A stretch of 64,000 nucleotides of DNA from Floridanema aerugineum (lineage in GTDB: Bacteria; Cyanobacteriota; Cyanobacteriia; Cyanobacteriales; Aerosakkonemataceae): contig NZ_JBHFNQ010000143.1 of assembly GCF_041929345.1 (NCBI RefSeq), positions 3,786 to 67,785 on the forward strand. Reading direction: 5' to 3'. A program made the position numbers and the translations under genes. The notes under the pieces were generated by a model that worked only from the letters and a program-made list of their open reading frames with translations, was not told the DNA's origin and ran no database searches. Position 1 is the stretch's first letter. Each line of letters starts with the position of its first letter. Of this stretch, positions 54,210-63,465 are shown piece by piece.

Positions 54210-55391
54210 TTATTCTTGAGAAAGGCGTTTAACTTCTCCTCCACCTAATAACTGATGTGCTTCTGCTAACAAAGCCGGAATTTTATCTGCATGAGGACTA
54301 TTAATTAAACATTGGCGTAAGTCGAATTGTTTAACTCGATCGGCTTTTTGTCCCGGAAACCAATGACTAGCATTTCCTAATAAGTTATAGCGCATTTTAG
54401 CATAATCATACATATCGTAAGCTAGCGCCAAATTTCGCAGCCATAAGATTACCGGAATGTTAATATTACCGGGAGTTTCTTCTTGAGAAGGTAAACCTAC
54501 GTGCCAGGTTTTTACCCATGTTTCGCCTAAAACTTTAATTGCTTCTGCTTCCAATTTTGCTAAAATTGGCGGTAAAACTTCATCAGCTTGATCTAGCAAA
54601 GGTAAGGTTTTTAAATGTTCATCAAAATCTGTTGGTTTAGCTGCACCTAAACTTAAAGTATGGACTTGGGAATGACTTAAACAAAACAAGTCATTAAATA
54701 CCATTGGACTAAGAGGGTAACATAAATCTACAAGTTTTTGGGGTGGGTTATAAAGTTGTCCGCCTTTATCGGAAGGGCTAATAATAAATACACCCATGTC
54801 ATGTTTTCTCGCCGCTTCTATGGCTGACCAATTATTTTGATTGATATAGTACCAATGGAGGTTGACATAATCAAATTGGTTGGTTTCTATGGCTTGAGTA
54901 ATAATATTTGTTGGCCCATGAGTGGAAAAACCAATAAACCTAACTCTGCCTTGTTTTTGGAGTTTTTGCGCTACTTCTAAGCAGCCACCGGGACGAATTG
55001 TGTAATCGAGTAATTCGGCGTTATTAATGCCATGTATTCCAAGTAAATCGACATATTCTAATTTTAAATTACTGAGTGATTTTTCAAAGGTTTTAGCAAA
55101 TTCCTGCGGAGCGGCACTAGGGCCAATTTTAGTTTGAACAATGATTTCCTGGCGGGGAAATTTGGGTAAAATTCTGCCTAATTGTAATTCGGAAGTGCCA
55201 TAACCTCTGGCGGTTTCAATGTGATTAATTCCTAGTTCAATTGAACGACGAATTGTTGCTTCTAAGTTCTTTTGTTTATCCCCAGGAATACTCCAGCCGG
55301 GGACATCCTTCCATTTATATTGATATCTCATTCCGCCACAGGAAAACACAGGCATGGAAATATTAGTTCTTCCAAAGCGTCGATACTGCAT
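54210..55391 (-). CDS. Aldo/keto reductase
   Basis: 393 residues: RRFGRTNISMPVFSCGGMRYQ, NHIETARGYGTSELQLG (Tyr, with Glu where many AKRs have Asp), VQTKIGPS (Lys), LLGIHGI (His), then a C-terminal helical extension. Related AKRs end in a ferredoxin-like Cys cluster; here only one Cys (RQCLINSPHADKIPALL) is left, so no Fe-S cluster is expected. NADPH-dependent; substrate unknown. Confidence 0.88.
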   Translation of the reverse strand: MQYRRFGRTNISMPVFSCGGMRYQYKWKDVPGWSIPGDKQKNLEATIRRSIELGINHIETARGYGTSELQLGRILPKFPRQEIIVQTKIGPSAAPQEFAKTFEKSLSNLKLEYVDLLGIHGINNAELLDYTIRPGGCLEVAQKLQKQGRVRFIGFSTHGPTNIITQAIETNQFDYVNLHWYYINQNNWSAIEAARKHDMGVFIISPSDKGGQLYNPPQKLVDLCYPLSPMVFNDLFCLSHSQVHTLSLGAAKPTDFDEHLKTLPLLDQADEVLPPILAKLEAEAIKVLGETWVKTWHVGLPSQEETPGNINIPVILWLRNLALAYDMYDYAKMRYNLLGNASHWFPGQKADRVKQFDLRQCLINSPHADKIPALLAEAHQLLGGGEVKRLSQE

Positions 55392-55427
55392 TCTTGGTTA
55401 ACTCACAACTCTTGGATTTATTTTAAA

Positions 55428-55570
55428 TAAGTAGGTGTAAATAAATAAAGTGATAATAGTTATATGAGGATGGGGAAGGCAGGATGCCTACCCCACAAGA
55501 AAGCTGTAACTCTTGTGGGGTAGGCATCCTGCCTGCCTTGGTTTTCACTTTATTTACATCTACCTACTTA
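55428..55570. mobile_element. MITE of the TAAGTAGGTGTAAATAAA family, copy 2
   Basis: 143-bp element; ends TAAGTAGGTGTAAATAAA / TTTACATCTACCTACTTA. A 23-bp perfect inverted pair lies inside (55478-55500 and 55511-55533, GGCAGGATGCCTACCCCACA). Same ends as copy 1 (43379-43534) but a different core. Confidence 0.87.
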
Positions 55571-55599
55571 ATGTAACAAAATTTTTGCAGGTGAGATGG

Positions 55600-57009
55600 C
55601 TACTGTTGAATAATTTGGCGCAACTGGGAAGATTCATCTAAGGTTTTTTCTACGCCTTCTAGTTCAATATCTTTGATGTAATTGATTTTCACTTCTTCAA
55701 GCATATCTACTAGTAAGTTTTCGATTTGTTGGAGATTGTGCTTTTTCTGCAATTCTGCTTCTAGAGCTTTTTCAAAGTTGGTGAATAGCCCAGAGGCGAG
55801 TTTGGCGACTTCGGGATCTTCAATGGCAGCTTTGAGGGTTTTGTAACTTGTTTGGGAGATGTCTTTGGCTAAATTTTCTGCTAGTTGATTGGGTAATTTG
55901 TTGACACCGGGAATGTTTTGCAGTTGTTTGTAAACGGGGGATTGGTTGAGGGCGCTTTTAATGATGTATTGTAGTAATGCTTCGATATCGGGTTGAACTT
56001 GGGGAAGTACGTTGTAGACGCTGAGGTTGATTAAGCGGGATGCGATCGCTCTCAGTTCATTAGTATTATTAATATCAACATAAGGACGGCGACTTTCTGA
56101 ATTAAACATCCATTTTGCCATAGCACCTTGGCTAAGGGAATTTTGCATTCCATCAATCATTCTTACCCCGACAACTTCGGTCATTTCGTGAGCAAAATTA
56201 GTGACAAAATCTCGGTTAATTTGTGCTTTAAACGGTTTGAAATCAACTAATTCTGATTGATTGAGGCGAACTAATACGGGAATTACTCTCAACCACCGCC
56301 AAAAAGGTAAAAGTAAAAATAGGTCATACCACCGCCTGAGCATGGCTTCTAACCAAGTGAGATTTGGGTCACGACTACTAATAGAAAAAGTCCGCACTAG
56401 GTAGTCGAGAGCAAATAAAATAATAAACGGTAGGTCAATTTTCCAGAATCGATCGACAAATTTACTATTAGTATCGATATGGCGATAATAGTTAGTTTCA
56501 ATCAAGGGACGAATCGCCGAATTAAAAAAGTTAATTTCTGATGACCAACCCACTTGGTAAAAATATGCGGAACTCCAAAAAGTATTAAAAGCTTGATGGG
56601 CGGAATTTTGGAGGAGGCGATCGCGAATCTGATTTTTAATCTTCTCCAACAAACCGCTTTTATTAGCGAGCGCAAAAGGATTATCCTCAATCATTTGATT
56701 ACTCAACAAACGTAATTCTGCTAAAGCTGTTTCCACTTCCGGCGACTGCAAACCTTCCGCTGCTACCAATGCTTCTAATTGATTTACTTGCTTAAGATAA
56801 TTCTGAGTATCTCGATGCGGTTCAATACCCTTTACTTGGTCATAAAATTGAGTAACTTCGGGAAAGTGACAGAAGTAAAAGTCGCGCCAAGAAATATAAC
56901 TTAGGTCAAAAAACACTAAAAGTAAATTGACTAAAGCGATAATGGCAAGAATGCGTTGCAACCAAAGGAAACGACGCGGGGATTGTTTGCGAGTAAGAGT
57001 TGATGTCAT
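55600..57009 (-). CDS. Membrane protein with an S4-like helix
   Basis: 469 residues. A hydrophobic N-terminal helix (ILAIIALVNLLLVFFDLSYIS), then a long soluble part, then FIILFALDYLVRTFSIS and YDLFLLLPFWRWLRVIPVLVRL (around 235-270), whose Arg spacing resembles the S4 helix of voltage sensors. No pore helix or selectivity motif follows. The C-terminal ~200 residues are helical. Related proteins occur across cyanobacteria. I cannot assign a function; a voltage- or stress-sensing regulator is one possibility. Confidence 0.65.
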   Translation of the reverse strand: MTSTLTRKQSPRRFLWLQRILAIIALVNLLLVFFDLSYISWRDFYFCHFPEVTQFYDQVKGIEPHRDTQNYLKQVNQLEALVAAEGLQSPEVETALAELRLLSNQMIEDNPFALANKSGLLEKIKNQIRDRLLQNSAHQAFNTFWSSAYFYQVGWSSEINFFNSAIRPLIETNYYRHIDTNSKFVDRFWKIDLPFIILFALDYLVRTFSISSRDPNLTWLEAMLRRWYDLFLLLPFWRWLRVIPVLVRLNQSELVDFKPFKAQINRDFVTNFAHEMTEVVGVRMIDGMQNSLSQGAMAKWMFNSESRRPYVDINNTNELRAIASRLINLSVYNVLPQVQPDIEALLQYIIKSALNQSPVYKQLQNIPGVNKLPNQLAENLAKDISQTSYKTLKAAIEDPEVAKLASGLFTNFEKALEAELQKKHNLQQIENLLVDMLEEVKINYIKDIELEGVEKTLDESSQLRQIIQQ

Positions 57010-57070
57010 AACCCAGTGCAGAGAATTGCCAACTTAAAGAGTATCGCACTCTCAAGCTGCTTTTTTGCTA

Positions 57071-57136
57071 GTGGGTAGTAGGTAATGGGTAGTGGGTAGT
57101 GGAATTTCTCCACCCATTACCCATTACCTGCTACCT
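57071..57136. repeat. GTGGGTAGTAGGTAATGGG hairpin repeat
   Basis: GGTAATGGGTAGTGGGTAG pairs with CACCCATTACCCATTACC. Same family as 9811-9863 and the ends of the element at 58402-58598. Confidence 0.7.
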
Positions 57137-57269
57137 CCATAACCTTAGCGAAAACAAGACTACTTAGTACTTGTTTTACAAAGACTTTTATGCAATTCTC
57201 TTATCTATGGTTATTAACTACGGTATTCCTACTAATTTATCGTAGTTTATGTGGGAGGGATTTTAATCA

Positions 57270-58385
57270 ATGGGGTACGATCATCTTTTAGAGTTGGTAA
57301 GACGGCGCTATAGCAGCATTGGGACTAACCGAATGAAGTTACAGCGTTGGTTCCAATTACCTGTAGTTCGTATTTTTGCTTTACTGTTAACTTTCGGTTT
57401 GAGTTTCGGTTGGGTATTGCAGTCTCACCCAGCGGTTAGTCAACAACCGGGAAATGCACAAATTACCTTAGTTTCCTTTGCAGTGACGAAATCCGCTTAC
57501 GATCGCATCATTCCCAAGTTTGTGGCGAACTGGAAAAAGGAAACAGGTCAAAATGTCACCTTTACACAAAGCTACGGTGGTTCGGGTTCGCAAACTCGTG
57601 CGGTAATTGATGGTTTGGAGGCTGATGTTGTCCACTTAGCCTTGGCGTTAGATACTAATCGCATTCAACAAGCGGGATTAATTCAACCGGGATGGGAAGG
57701 AAAATTACCAAATAATTCGATCGTTAGCAGGTCAGTAGTAGCATTGGTAACTAAACCAGGTAATCCTAAAGGCATCAAAGGTTGGCAAGATTTAGCCAAA
57801 AATGGTGTCAGCGTAATTACTGCTAATCCGAAAACTTCTGGTGTGGCGCGTTGGAATTTCTTAGCTTTGTGGGGTTCAGTAGTTAGAACTGGGGGAAACG
57901 AACAAGCAGCACGTAATTTTGTCACTCAAGTTTATCGAAATGTACCCGTTTTGCCCAGAGATGCCCGTGAAGCGTCTGATGTGTTTTTCAAGCAGGGACA
58001 AGGGGATGTACTGATAAACTATGAAAACGAAGTTCTCTTAGCAAGACAACAGGGAGAAACCGAACCTTACATTATTCCTCAAGTTAACATTTCGATCGAC
58101 AACCCTGTAGCTGTAGTTGATAGAAATGTAGATAAACATAAAAATCGTAGGGTAGTAGAGGCATTCGTCAGATACCTTTTCTCTCCTGAAGCTCAAACAG
58201 ATTTTGCACAGGTGGGTTTTCGACCAGTTAACACAAACGTAGCCGCACAATTTAGTAGCAAATTCCCTAGAATTAGCAACTTATTTACGGTTAGTCAACT
58301 GGGAGGTTGGAATGGCACCCAAACTCAGTTTTTCGCTGATGGCGCTATGTTCGATCAAATTCAAACTGCGATCGGTAGAAGATAA
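57270..58385 (+). CDS. sbpA: Sulfate ABC transporter substrate-binding protein
   Basis: 371 residues of the periplasmic sulfate/thiosulfate-binding family: ITLVSFAVTKSAYDRIIPKF, QSYGGSGSQTRAVIDGLEADVVHLALALD and PVAVVDRNVDKHKNRRVVEAF. A hydrophobic segment at ~35-55 is the export signal behind a long basic N-terminus. ATG 57270 follows GGGAGGGA; ATG 57333 would give a more usual signal peptide but has a poor ribosome site. The cysTWA permease genes are not adjacent. Confidence 0.92.
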   Translation: MGYDHLLELVRRRYSSIGTNRMKLQRWFQLPVVRIFALLLTFGLSFGWVLQSHPAVSQQPGNAQITLVSFAVTKSAYDRIIPKFVANWKKETGQNVTFTQSYGGSGSQTRAVIDGLEADVVHLALALDTNRIQQAGLIQPGWEGKLPNNSIVSRSVVALVTKPGNPKGIKGWQDLAKNGVSVITANPKTSGVARWNFLALWGSVVRTGGNEQAARNFVTQVYRNVPVLPRDAREASDVFFKQGQGDVLINYENEVLLARQQGETEPYIIPQVNISIDNPVAVVDRNVDKHKNRRVVEAFVRYLFSPEAQTDFAQVGFRPVNTNVAAQFSSKFPRISNLFTVSQLGGWNGTQTQFFADGAMFDQIQTAIGRR

Positions 58386-58401
58386 TCTGAGATAAGTTTT
58401 T

Positions 58402-58598
58402 GGTAGTAGGTAACGCAAGTTGCTAGTTATTAATTATTTCCTGTTCCCCCCTTGAGTAAGGGGGGTTAGGGGGGATCTAAAGGCTGTGATATGTGTTTTG
58501 ATCCCCCCAACCCCCCTTAATAAGGGGGGCTAAGAAAGAGCCAGACTTATAACTAGCAACTTGAGTTAGGTAGTGAAATTCCTACTACCTGCTACCAG
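58402..58598. mobile_element. Nested palindromic repeat element
   Basis: Outer arms AAGTTGCTAGTTAT (58417-58430) and ATAACTAGCAACTT (58549-58562), with GTAGTAGGTA/CCTACTACC type sequence outside and two CCCCCTT..AAGGGGGG units inside. No coding sequence. It looks like a MITE or a composite of two repeat families. Confidence 0.65.
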
Positions 58599-58825
58599 CC
58601 TCAAGCTTAGTAATTAGCAACTAAATCTATTGATTATGTAAGTGTCAAACTCCTGTGTGAACCTAACAATGAGTATTTAGACCGAAACGATCTGAGGTCG
58701 CTTCTGTGCAAAGATTAACAAAGTCGTTATTTATTCAAGCTGTCATCGGGTTCATTGCTACCCTGTGATTGCTTCATTAACTAAAAGTCATGGTGAAGGT
58801 ACCTCAAAAGGAAACACAGGAGTTT

Positions 58826-59050
58826 ATGAAAATTGGCGATCGCATTCGGGTTAAACAGTCAGTCATTGTTTACCATCATCCTCAACATAAGGGTCAACCC
58901 TTTGATGTCAAGGGTTTGGAAGGGGAAATTGTCGCGATCATACATGAGTGGCAAGGTAGACCTGTGAGTGCTAACCTTCCTGTACAGGTCAAGTTTGACA
59001 AAAAATTCAAAGCTCATTTTCGCGAAAATGAGGTTGAACTGGTAGACTAA
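58826..59050 (+). CDS. ftrV: Ferredoxin-thioredoxin reductase variable chain
   Basis: 74 residues; the small variable (alpha) chain of ferredoxin:thioredoxin reductase, which pairs with the Fe-S catalytic chain FtrC to pass light-driven electrons to thioredoxin. Family signatures are IVYHHPQHKGQPFDVKGLEGEI-like text, HEWQGRPVSANLPVQVKF and FKAHFRENEVEL. ATG 58826 follows GGAG at five bases; the earlier ATG 58790 has no such site. Confidence 0.93.
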   Translation: MKIGDRIRVKQSVIVYHHPQHKGQPFDVKGLEGEIVAIIHEWQGRPVSANLPVQVKFDKKFKAHFRENEVELVD

Positions 59051-59152
59051 CGCAGCACGGCAGAAATGATTGAGCAGTGGAAAACAGAAAAAGCTAAACA
59101 GAAAACCTTCTTTCCTTGGAGTCTTCTGCCTTCTGCCTTCTGCCTTCCTGTG

Positions 59153-59380
59153 CTAGCGACGACCTCTGAGGAACCAACTGAAAATACATAATTCTCCTCG
59201 CATTTGCTCTAACTCTTGTCGGTGGCGCTCGGCTGTCATGTAATACCATTGACAGTAGCGCTCAAATTCTTGGCGATATTGTACTTCTCGGTAAAACTCT
59301 CCGCTTACCTGCACAACGGCAAATATTTCGTCTGCTGGTGGTGGCGGAGTCGGAATGATGCGTCTTAATTCTTCTGACAT
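59153..59380 (-). CDS. Small conserved cyanobacterial protein
   Basis: 75 residues: MSEELRRIIPTPPPPADEIF, then a helical charged part rich in Tyr, Arg and Glu (YREVQYRQEFERYCQWYYM). No domain I can name, no signal peptide. Downstream, 59115-59145 has TTCTGCC heptamer repeats. Confidence 0.6.
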   Translation of the reverse strand: MSEELRRIIPTPPPPADEIFAVVQVSGEFYREVQYRQEFERYCQWYYMTAERHRQELEQMRGELCIFSWFLRGRR

Positions 59381-59432
59381 GATGGTTAGGGGATAAAGTT
59401 TTGCTCTTCTAAAATCTGGAAATCTAAAATCG

Positions 59433-60221
59433 CTACAACCAGCCTCGCAGTCGGTAGATGAAGATGCCGATATACTCTTTTAAAGCACGAGTGCTATAGG
59501 CTAATCTTCCTACGTCGGGGAGAAAATTTAGCAATGCTGATTGCCAGGTGATTTCTTCTGATTCTTGTTCTATGGTAATAAAATCGGTGGGAGCAGGGAT
59601 AGCTTCTATTCCTTGACGCTTAAAAATGGCTTGCGATCGCGGCAAATGAAGTGCGGAAGTAACTAATAAAACCCGCCGTTCTATGCCTTGGGAATCGAGA
59701 ATTTTTCGGACATTAACAGCGTTTTGGTAAGTGTTTAAGGAAGTTGGATCTTCCAGAATTGCTGTTTTGGGAACTCCCATAGCTAAGGCAAGTTCTGCCA
59801 TATCTTTTGATTCAGGAATACCTGTATTTTTCCAATCAATGCGTCCACCACTCAAGATTAGTTTTGGGGCTTTGCCATCGCGGTATAATTTAGCGCCGTA
59901 GAGGATGCGATCGCCCTCATCGCCAACTTCCACCCAAGGTCGGGGGGGGACTTTCGGTAAAACAGCACCTCCCAAAACCACAATAGCTGCGGCATTTGGC
60001 AATTCATCTTCTGGAATATTTTGCCATTCCAAAGACCTAATTAAGGCGGTACAAACCCAATAATTACTGAAGAAAAGTAAGATAATCAATCCTAAAGAAA
60101 TTAACCCTGCTGCCCATTTCGGTCGTCGCCAAATCATAATTAAAGCTACAAACAGCAACAGGCAACTTATTCCTAAAGGGTAAAAGAAAATTGGCAGTAA
60201 CTTCGAGAAAAACAAAAACAT
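59433..60221 (-). CDS. YdcF/ElyC/SanA (DUF218) family membrane protein
   Basis: 262 residues: two or three N-terminal membrane helices, then the DUF218 domain with AAAIVVLGGAV, GAKLYRDGKAPKLILSGG, ILEDPTSLNTYQNAVNV and LVTSALHLPRSQAIF. ElyC and SanA members affect envelope integrity and undecaprenyl-linked envelope synthesis in E. coli. The segment order is complete. It follows the basic membrane protein gene on the same strand by 12 bases. Confidence 0.9.
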   Translation of the reverse strand: MFLFFSKLLPIFFYPLGISCLLLFVALIMIWRRPKWAAGLISLGLIILLFFSNYWVCTALIRSLEWQNIPEDELPNAAAIVVLGGAVLPKVPPRPWVEVGDEGDRILYGAKLYRDGKAPKLILSGGRIDWKNTGIPESKDMAELALAMGVPKTAILEDPTSLNTYQNAVNVRKILDSQGIERRVLLVTSALHLPRSQAIFKRQGIEAIPAPTDFITIEQESEEITWQSALLNFLPDVGRLAYSTRALKEYIGIFIYRLRGWL

Positions 60222-60233
60222 TTTTACTTAATT

Positions 60234-60512
60234 TTAACGACTTTTTTTGGGAGGACGACGCGCATTTTTCCAGAAAAACCAACTTTTTTTTGGTTGGTGT
60301 CGAGATTTTTTTGGTTGCTGTTTCTCAGGTTTATTTTCTTTTTGATTTTCCTCTTTACCCTCCTTAACGTCGGCTAATTCCTCAGTGAATTTTTGAGCAT
60401 TAGGTAACTCTTTGCTTTGCCACCCTGTAATTATCCATCCCATAGCTATTCCGGCGAGAATGGCTAAACTAAAACTCCAAATTAAAGGTTTTCCCAATAA
60501 CAAGAAAGCCAC
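60234..60512 (-). CDS. Small membrane protein with basic tail, start uncertain
   Basis: 92 residues from GTG 60512: a hydrophobic N-terminal segment and a Lys/Pro-rich, strongly basic tail (KPEKQQPKKSRHQPKKS...). GTG 60512 has no ribosome site. In frame upstream, GGGAGGAG is seven bases before a CTG at 60560, giving (L/M)KKIPTSALKVSLFFLVAF, a more natural membrane N-terminus; no ATG, GTG or TTG lies between. CTG may be the real start. Family not recognised. Confidence 0.55.
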   Translation of the reverse strand: MAFLLLGKPLIWSFSLAILAGIAMGWIITGWQSKELPNAQKFTEELADVKEGKEENQKENKPEKQQPKKSRHQPKKSWFFWKNARRPPKKSR

Positions 60513-60677
60513 TAAGAAAAACAGACTAACTTTAAGTGCAGATGTAGGAATCTTCTTCAGTTGCCAACTCCTCCCTTTCTTTTCTGGACTATCCTGGAGC
60601 GTCCTCTGCGCTTCATAAAAAAATCCCCCAAATAAAGGGAAAAGTTTTAAACTTACCTTTCCCCTTTAACCATTTCC

Positions 60678-62207
60678 CTAGTTTAATTGTGCCGTTAAAT
60701 CCTGGGTAGTGTCCAAAGTTTTCACAAAAACTTTTTCTTCTTCCGTGAAAGCTTCCGCATTAGCTAATTGACTGGTTAATAGGTTAGCAGTAGCATCAGA
60801 GATATCACCAGTGCGGGAGTTAAGACGATCGCGCAAAATTGATTCCGGTGCAGTGCAGTGTAAAATCTGTAAAGGTAGGTGATGTTTTTCTGCGGCTGCG
60901 ATTACTGGTTTTCTTAGGGATTGGCGATCGTATTTAGCATCCAAAATCACCGAATAACCCGCAGAAGCCAGCAAAATTCCCAACTCCAACAACCTGTTAT
61001 AAGTCTTTTCCGTCATTTCAGAAGTATATAAATCTTCCCCTCCCTTTTCCGACAAAGGTACACCAGCCAAATGTTTTCTCACCGCATCAGAACGAAGGTG
61101 AATAGCATTACTTTGTCGAGCAATTTTTTTCGCAACAGTACTCTTTCCAGAACCAGAAACACCCGACATCATAATTAAACTTCCCTGCCCCAGTTTAGTA
61201 CAATCAAAAGCCATTTTATAATACTGACTAGCTGTTACTTTTGCCCTCTCTTTATCAGCAACAGGAACACCCGGATCATCTAACAGAAAAGAAGTAATTT
61301 TCGCCCGAACATAAGCTTGACGACTCACATATAAAGGCAAAACTTGTAAACCTTCCCAATCACCACTTTCTTCCAAGTAAGTATTCAAATAAGCATTAGC
61401 TAAATCGGGACGATTTCCCACTGAAAAATTCATTACCCCATAAGCCACATCATACATTACATCTACAAAACGAAATGGTTCATTAAACTCAATGCAATCA
61501 AACAAGAGAATTTTGTCATGCCAAAGACAAATATTTCCTAAATGTAAATCTCCGTGACATTCCCGAATCCAACGATCTTTAATTCTACTAGCTAAAACTT
61601 CTTGTTTAGTAGCAAAGAAATTATCTGTAAACTCTTTAGTAGCATCAAATTGCTCTTGAGTTTGTGCTAACCCAATATATTTCGCTGTTTGTGCATAATT
61701 TTCATCAAAAGCCTGACGAACTTTGCCAACCTCTCCAAAAGAAAGAATATAATCATTAGTTGGGCATTTCTTATGGAATTGTGCCACTAACCTCCCCAAA
61801 TCTTCCACCATTTCTTCCGTCAATTTCCCCTGTTGAAACACATTAATCAACAGATTATCTTGGGGAAACTGACACATTTTCAAAGCATATTCAACAGCTT
61901 CACCACTTCCCGCCAACTCAAACTTATTATCTCCTTGAGTAATCGGCAAAACTTCCAAATAAATCTCAGCAGCGCCACGTTTATTCATTTCTAATTCTTG
62001 GCGGCAAAAATGCTCTCGTAATTCCAAACTGGAATAATCCAAAAAGCCGAAATTAACAGCTTTTTTAACTTTATAAGCATAATCACCAGTCAATAAAACA
62101 AAAGAAACATGAGTTTGAATTAACTTAATTGGTTCCTGTACTGGATGAGGATAAAATCCAGGTTTTAACATTTCTTGAATTACCAAAGGCAGATTAGTTT
62201 CAGTCAT
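60678..62207 (-). CDS. APH-like kinase fused to a P-loop kinase (AAA) domain
   Basis: 509 residues. The N-terminal ~330 resemble aminoglycoside phosphotransferase/choline kinases: ECHGDLHLGNI (His218, Asp220, Asn225) and LFDCIEFN (Asp237). The C-terminal ~170 are a P-loop kinase with GVSGSGKST (349-357) and a conserved AGYSVILDAKYDRQSLR. Such fused proteins are widespread and of unknown substrate; they do not imply antibiotic resistance. Soluble. Confidence 0.88.
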   Translation of the reverse strand: MTETNLPLVIQEMLKPGFYPHPVQEPIKLIQTHVSFVLLTGDYAYKVKKAVNFGFLDYSSLELREHFCRQELEMNKRGAAEIYLEVLPITQGDNKFELAGSGEAVEYALKMCQFPQDNLLINVFQQGKLTEEMVEDLGRLVAQFHKKCPTNDYILSFGEVGKVRQAFDENYAQTAKYIGLAQTQEQFDATKEFTDNFFATKQEVLASRIKDRWIRECHGDLHLGNICLWHDKILLFDCIEFNEPFRFVDVMYDVAYGVMNFSVGNRPDLANAYLNTYLEESGDWEGLQVLPLYVSRQAYVRAKITSFLLDDPGVPVADKERAKVTASQYYKMAFDCTKLGQGSLIMMSGVSGSGKSTVAKKIARQSNAIHLRSDAVRKHLAGVPLSEKGGEDLYTSEMTEKTYNRLLELGILLASAGYSVILDAKYDRQSLRKPVIAAAEKHHLPLQILHCTAPESILRDRLNSRTGDISDATANLLTSQLANAEAFTEEEKVFVKTLDTTQDLTAQLN

Positions 62208-62238
62208 TTTTACCTACAAATTACAAATCACAAACTTT

Positions 62239-62272
62239 GTAGGGTGCGTTAGTGATAACGTAACGCACCATT
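62239..62272. repeat. GTAGGGTGCGTTA palindromic repeat
   Basis: GGTGCGTTAgtgaTAACGTAACGCACC, nearly the same as the copy at 20857. It lies between the APH-like gene start and the L25 gene end. Confidence 0.75.
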
Positions 62273-62368
62273 CATACATATTTACAACTTTATAAGATGC
62301 GTCAGAAAAGCGAAACCTTCTGTTAATTTAAAGTTTTTAGGTCTGACGTACCCTACAAGTCATAAACA

Positions 62369-62396
62369 GAAAAAAACCAGGGAATGGAACCCTGGT
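62369..62396 (-). terminator. Rho-independent terminator of rplY
   Basis: ACCAGGG-ttccatt-CCCTGGT followed on the minus strand by TTTTTTT (A-run at 62369-62376). It lies 36 bases after the rplY stop codon. Confidence 0.9.
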
Positions 62397-62431
62397 CTAG
62401 TAAACAAATCATACCTTTAGTTGAGCAAAAT

Positions 62432-63016
62432 TTACTCAGCTGATGCTTCTTCCGTTCCACCTTGACCACGAAGAACGCTAACAACTACTTGGTTAGGATC
62501 TCCAACTACTTTAACGCCTGCGGGTAAAGGTACTTCCCGGATATGCAGCGCATCGCCAATATTCATAGCAGAAACATCAATTTCAATGGCATCAGGAATG
62601 CTGTCAGGAGGACATTGTACTGTCACTTGTGTCATTACAGGATCTAACATTCCACCACTTAGTTTTACGCCAGCTGCTTCACCGACAAAATGTAGAGGTA
62701 CTTCTACTTCTAAACTCTTCTGTGACGCTACAGCAAAAAAGCTGAGGTGATAAATAAAACCTTTTGCGGGATGAGTTTGGACTTCCCGCAACAGAGTTTT
62801 GCCACTCCAAGACGCTTCAGGGATGTTCACATCAATCAGCGTGTTATTCAGAGAGGCTTTTTTGACTAAAATTTCAGCTGCTTTGGCGTTCAAGGTCAAA
62901 GCAAGTGATTCTGTACCATTGTGACCGTATAAAACGGCGGGAATTAAACCATTGCGACGCAGAGTATTAGGTTTAGATTCTGCTGTTCGCTTTTGACATT
63001 CAACTGTGAGTTCCAT
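62432..63016 (-). CDS. rplY: 50S ribosomal protein L25 (CTC form)
   Basis: 194 residues. The N-terminal L25 domain (LRRNGLIPAVLYGH ... LLREVQTHPAKGFIYHLSFF) binds 5S rRNA, and the C-terminal CTC-type domain (PLHFVGEAAGVKLSGGMLDPVM, LHIREVPLPAGVKVVGDP) makes it the long form found in cyanobacteria and many bacteria. A strong terminator follows. Confidence 0.95.
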   Translation of the reverse strand: MELTVECQKRTAESKPNTLRRNGLIPAVLYGHNGTESLALTLNAKAAEILVKKASLNNTLIDVNIPEASWSGKTLLREVQTHPAKGFIYHLSFFAVASQKSLEVEVPLHFVGEAAGVKLSGGMLDPVMTQVTVQCPPDSIPDAIEIDVSAMNIGDALHIREVPLPAGVKVVGDPNQVVVSVLRGQGGTEEASAE

Positions 63017-63096
63017 ATTGCGCGATCGGGTTCTTAATATACAGATTTTATCAAATTTTCAGAGCAAATATTTAAAAATATATTCGCTCAAACCAT

Positions 63097-63465
63097 TTAT
63101 ACTACCCTTTGAAGATATGCGTAATTTTCATCTTCAATAAAATTTAATAATTCTAGAAACTTCCGCAAACGATAAGTTGCATCTTGATACTCTTGCTTAG
63201 AAGGAGATTCTCCTAACTGCTTAAGTACAGCATCACTTTCTCTAGTAATAGCATCACAGAAAAAATCCTTTAGTTTTTTACGGTTATACTTACTTAACTT
63301 AACGAGTGGTAGTTTTTCTTCTTCTCCATCTATCAGCATTTTCCTAGTTACAGATTTTCCTATTTTGGCAAATTCCGATTTAGCTAACCACTCGAAAATA
63401 TCTTCCGATAATTCGACATAATAGGGAGACCGTTCATTTGATGAATAGAAAATGATATCCAACAT
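63097..63465 (-). CDS. Unknown protein coupled to the Mrr-like gene
   Basis: 122 residues, soluble: MLDIIFYSSNERSPYYVELS followed by charged helices. Family not recognised. Its ATG overlaps the upstream gene's stop by one base (TAATG), the sign of translational coupling, so the two are a module. Confidence 0.6.
   Translation of the reverse strand: MLDIIFYSSNERSPYYVELSEDIFEWLAKSEFAKIGKSVTRKMLIDGEEEKLPLVKLSKYNRKKLKDFFCDAITRESDAVLKQLGESPSKQEYQDATYRLRKFLELLNFIEDENYAYLQRVV

Noticed and set aside
60678..62207. Reading the APH-like domain as an antibiotic-resistance gene
   Set aside because: The fused P-loop kinase protein family is widespread in non-resistant bacteria and lacks evidence for drug phosphorylation.
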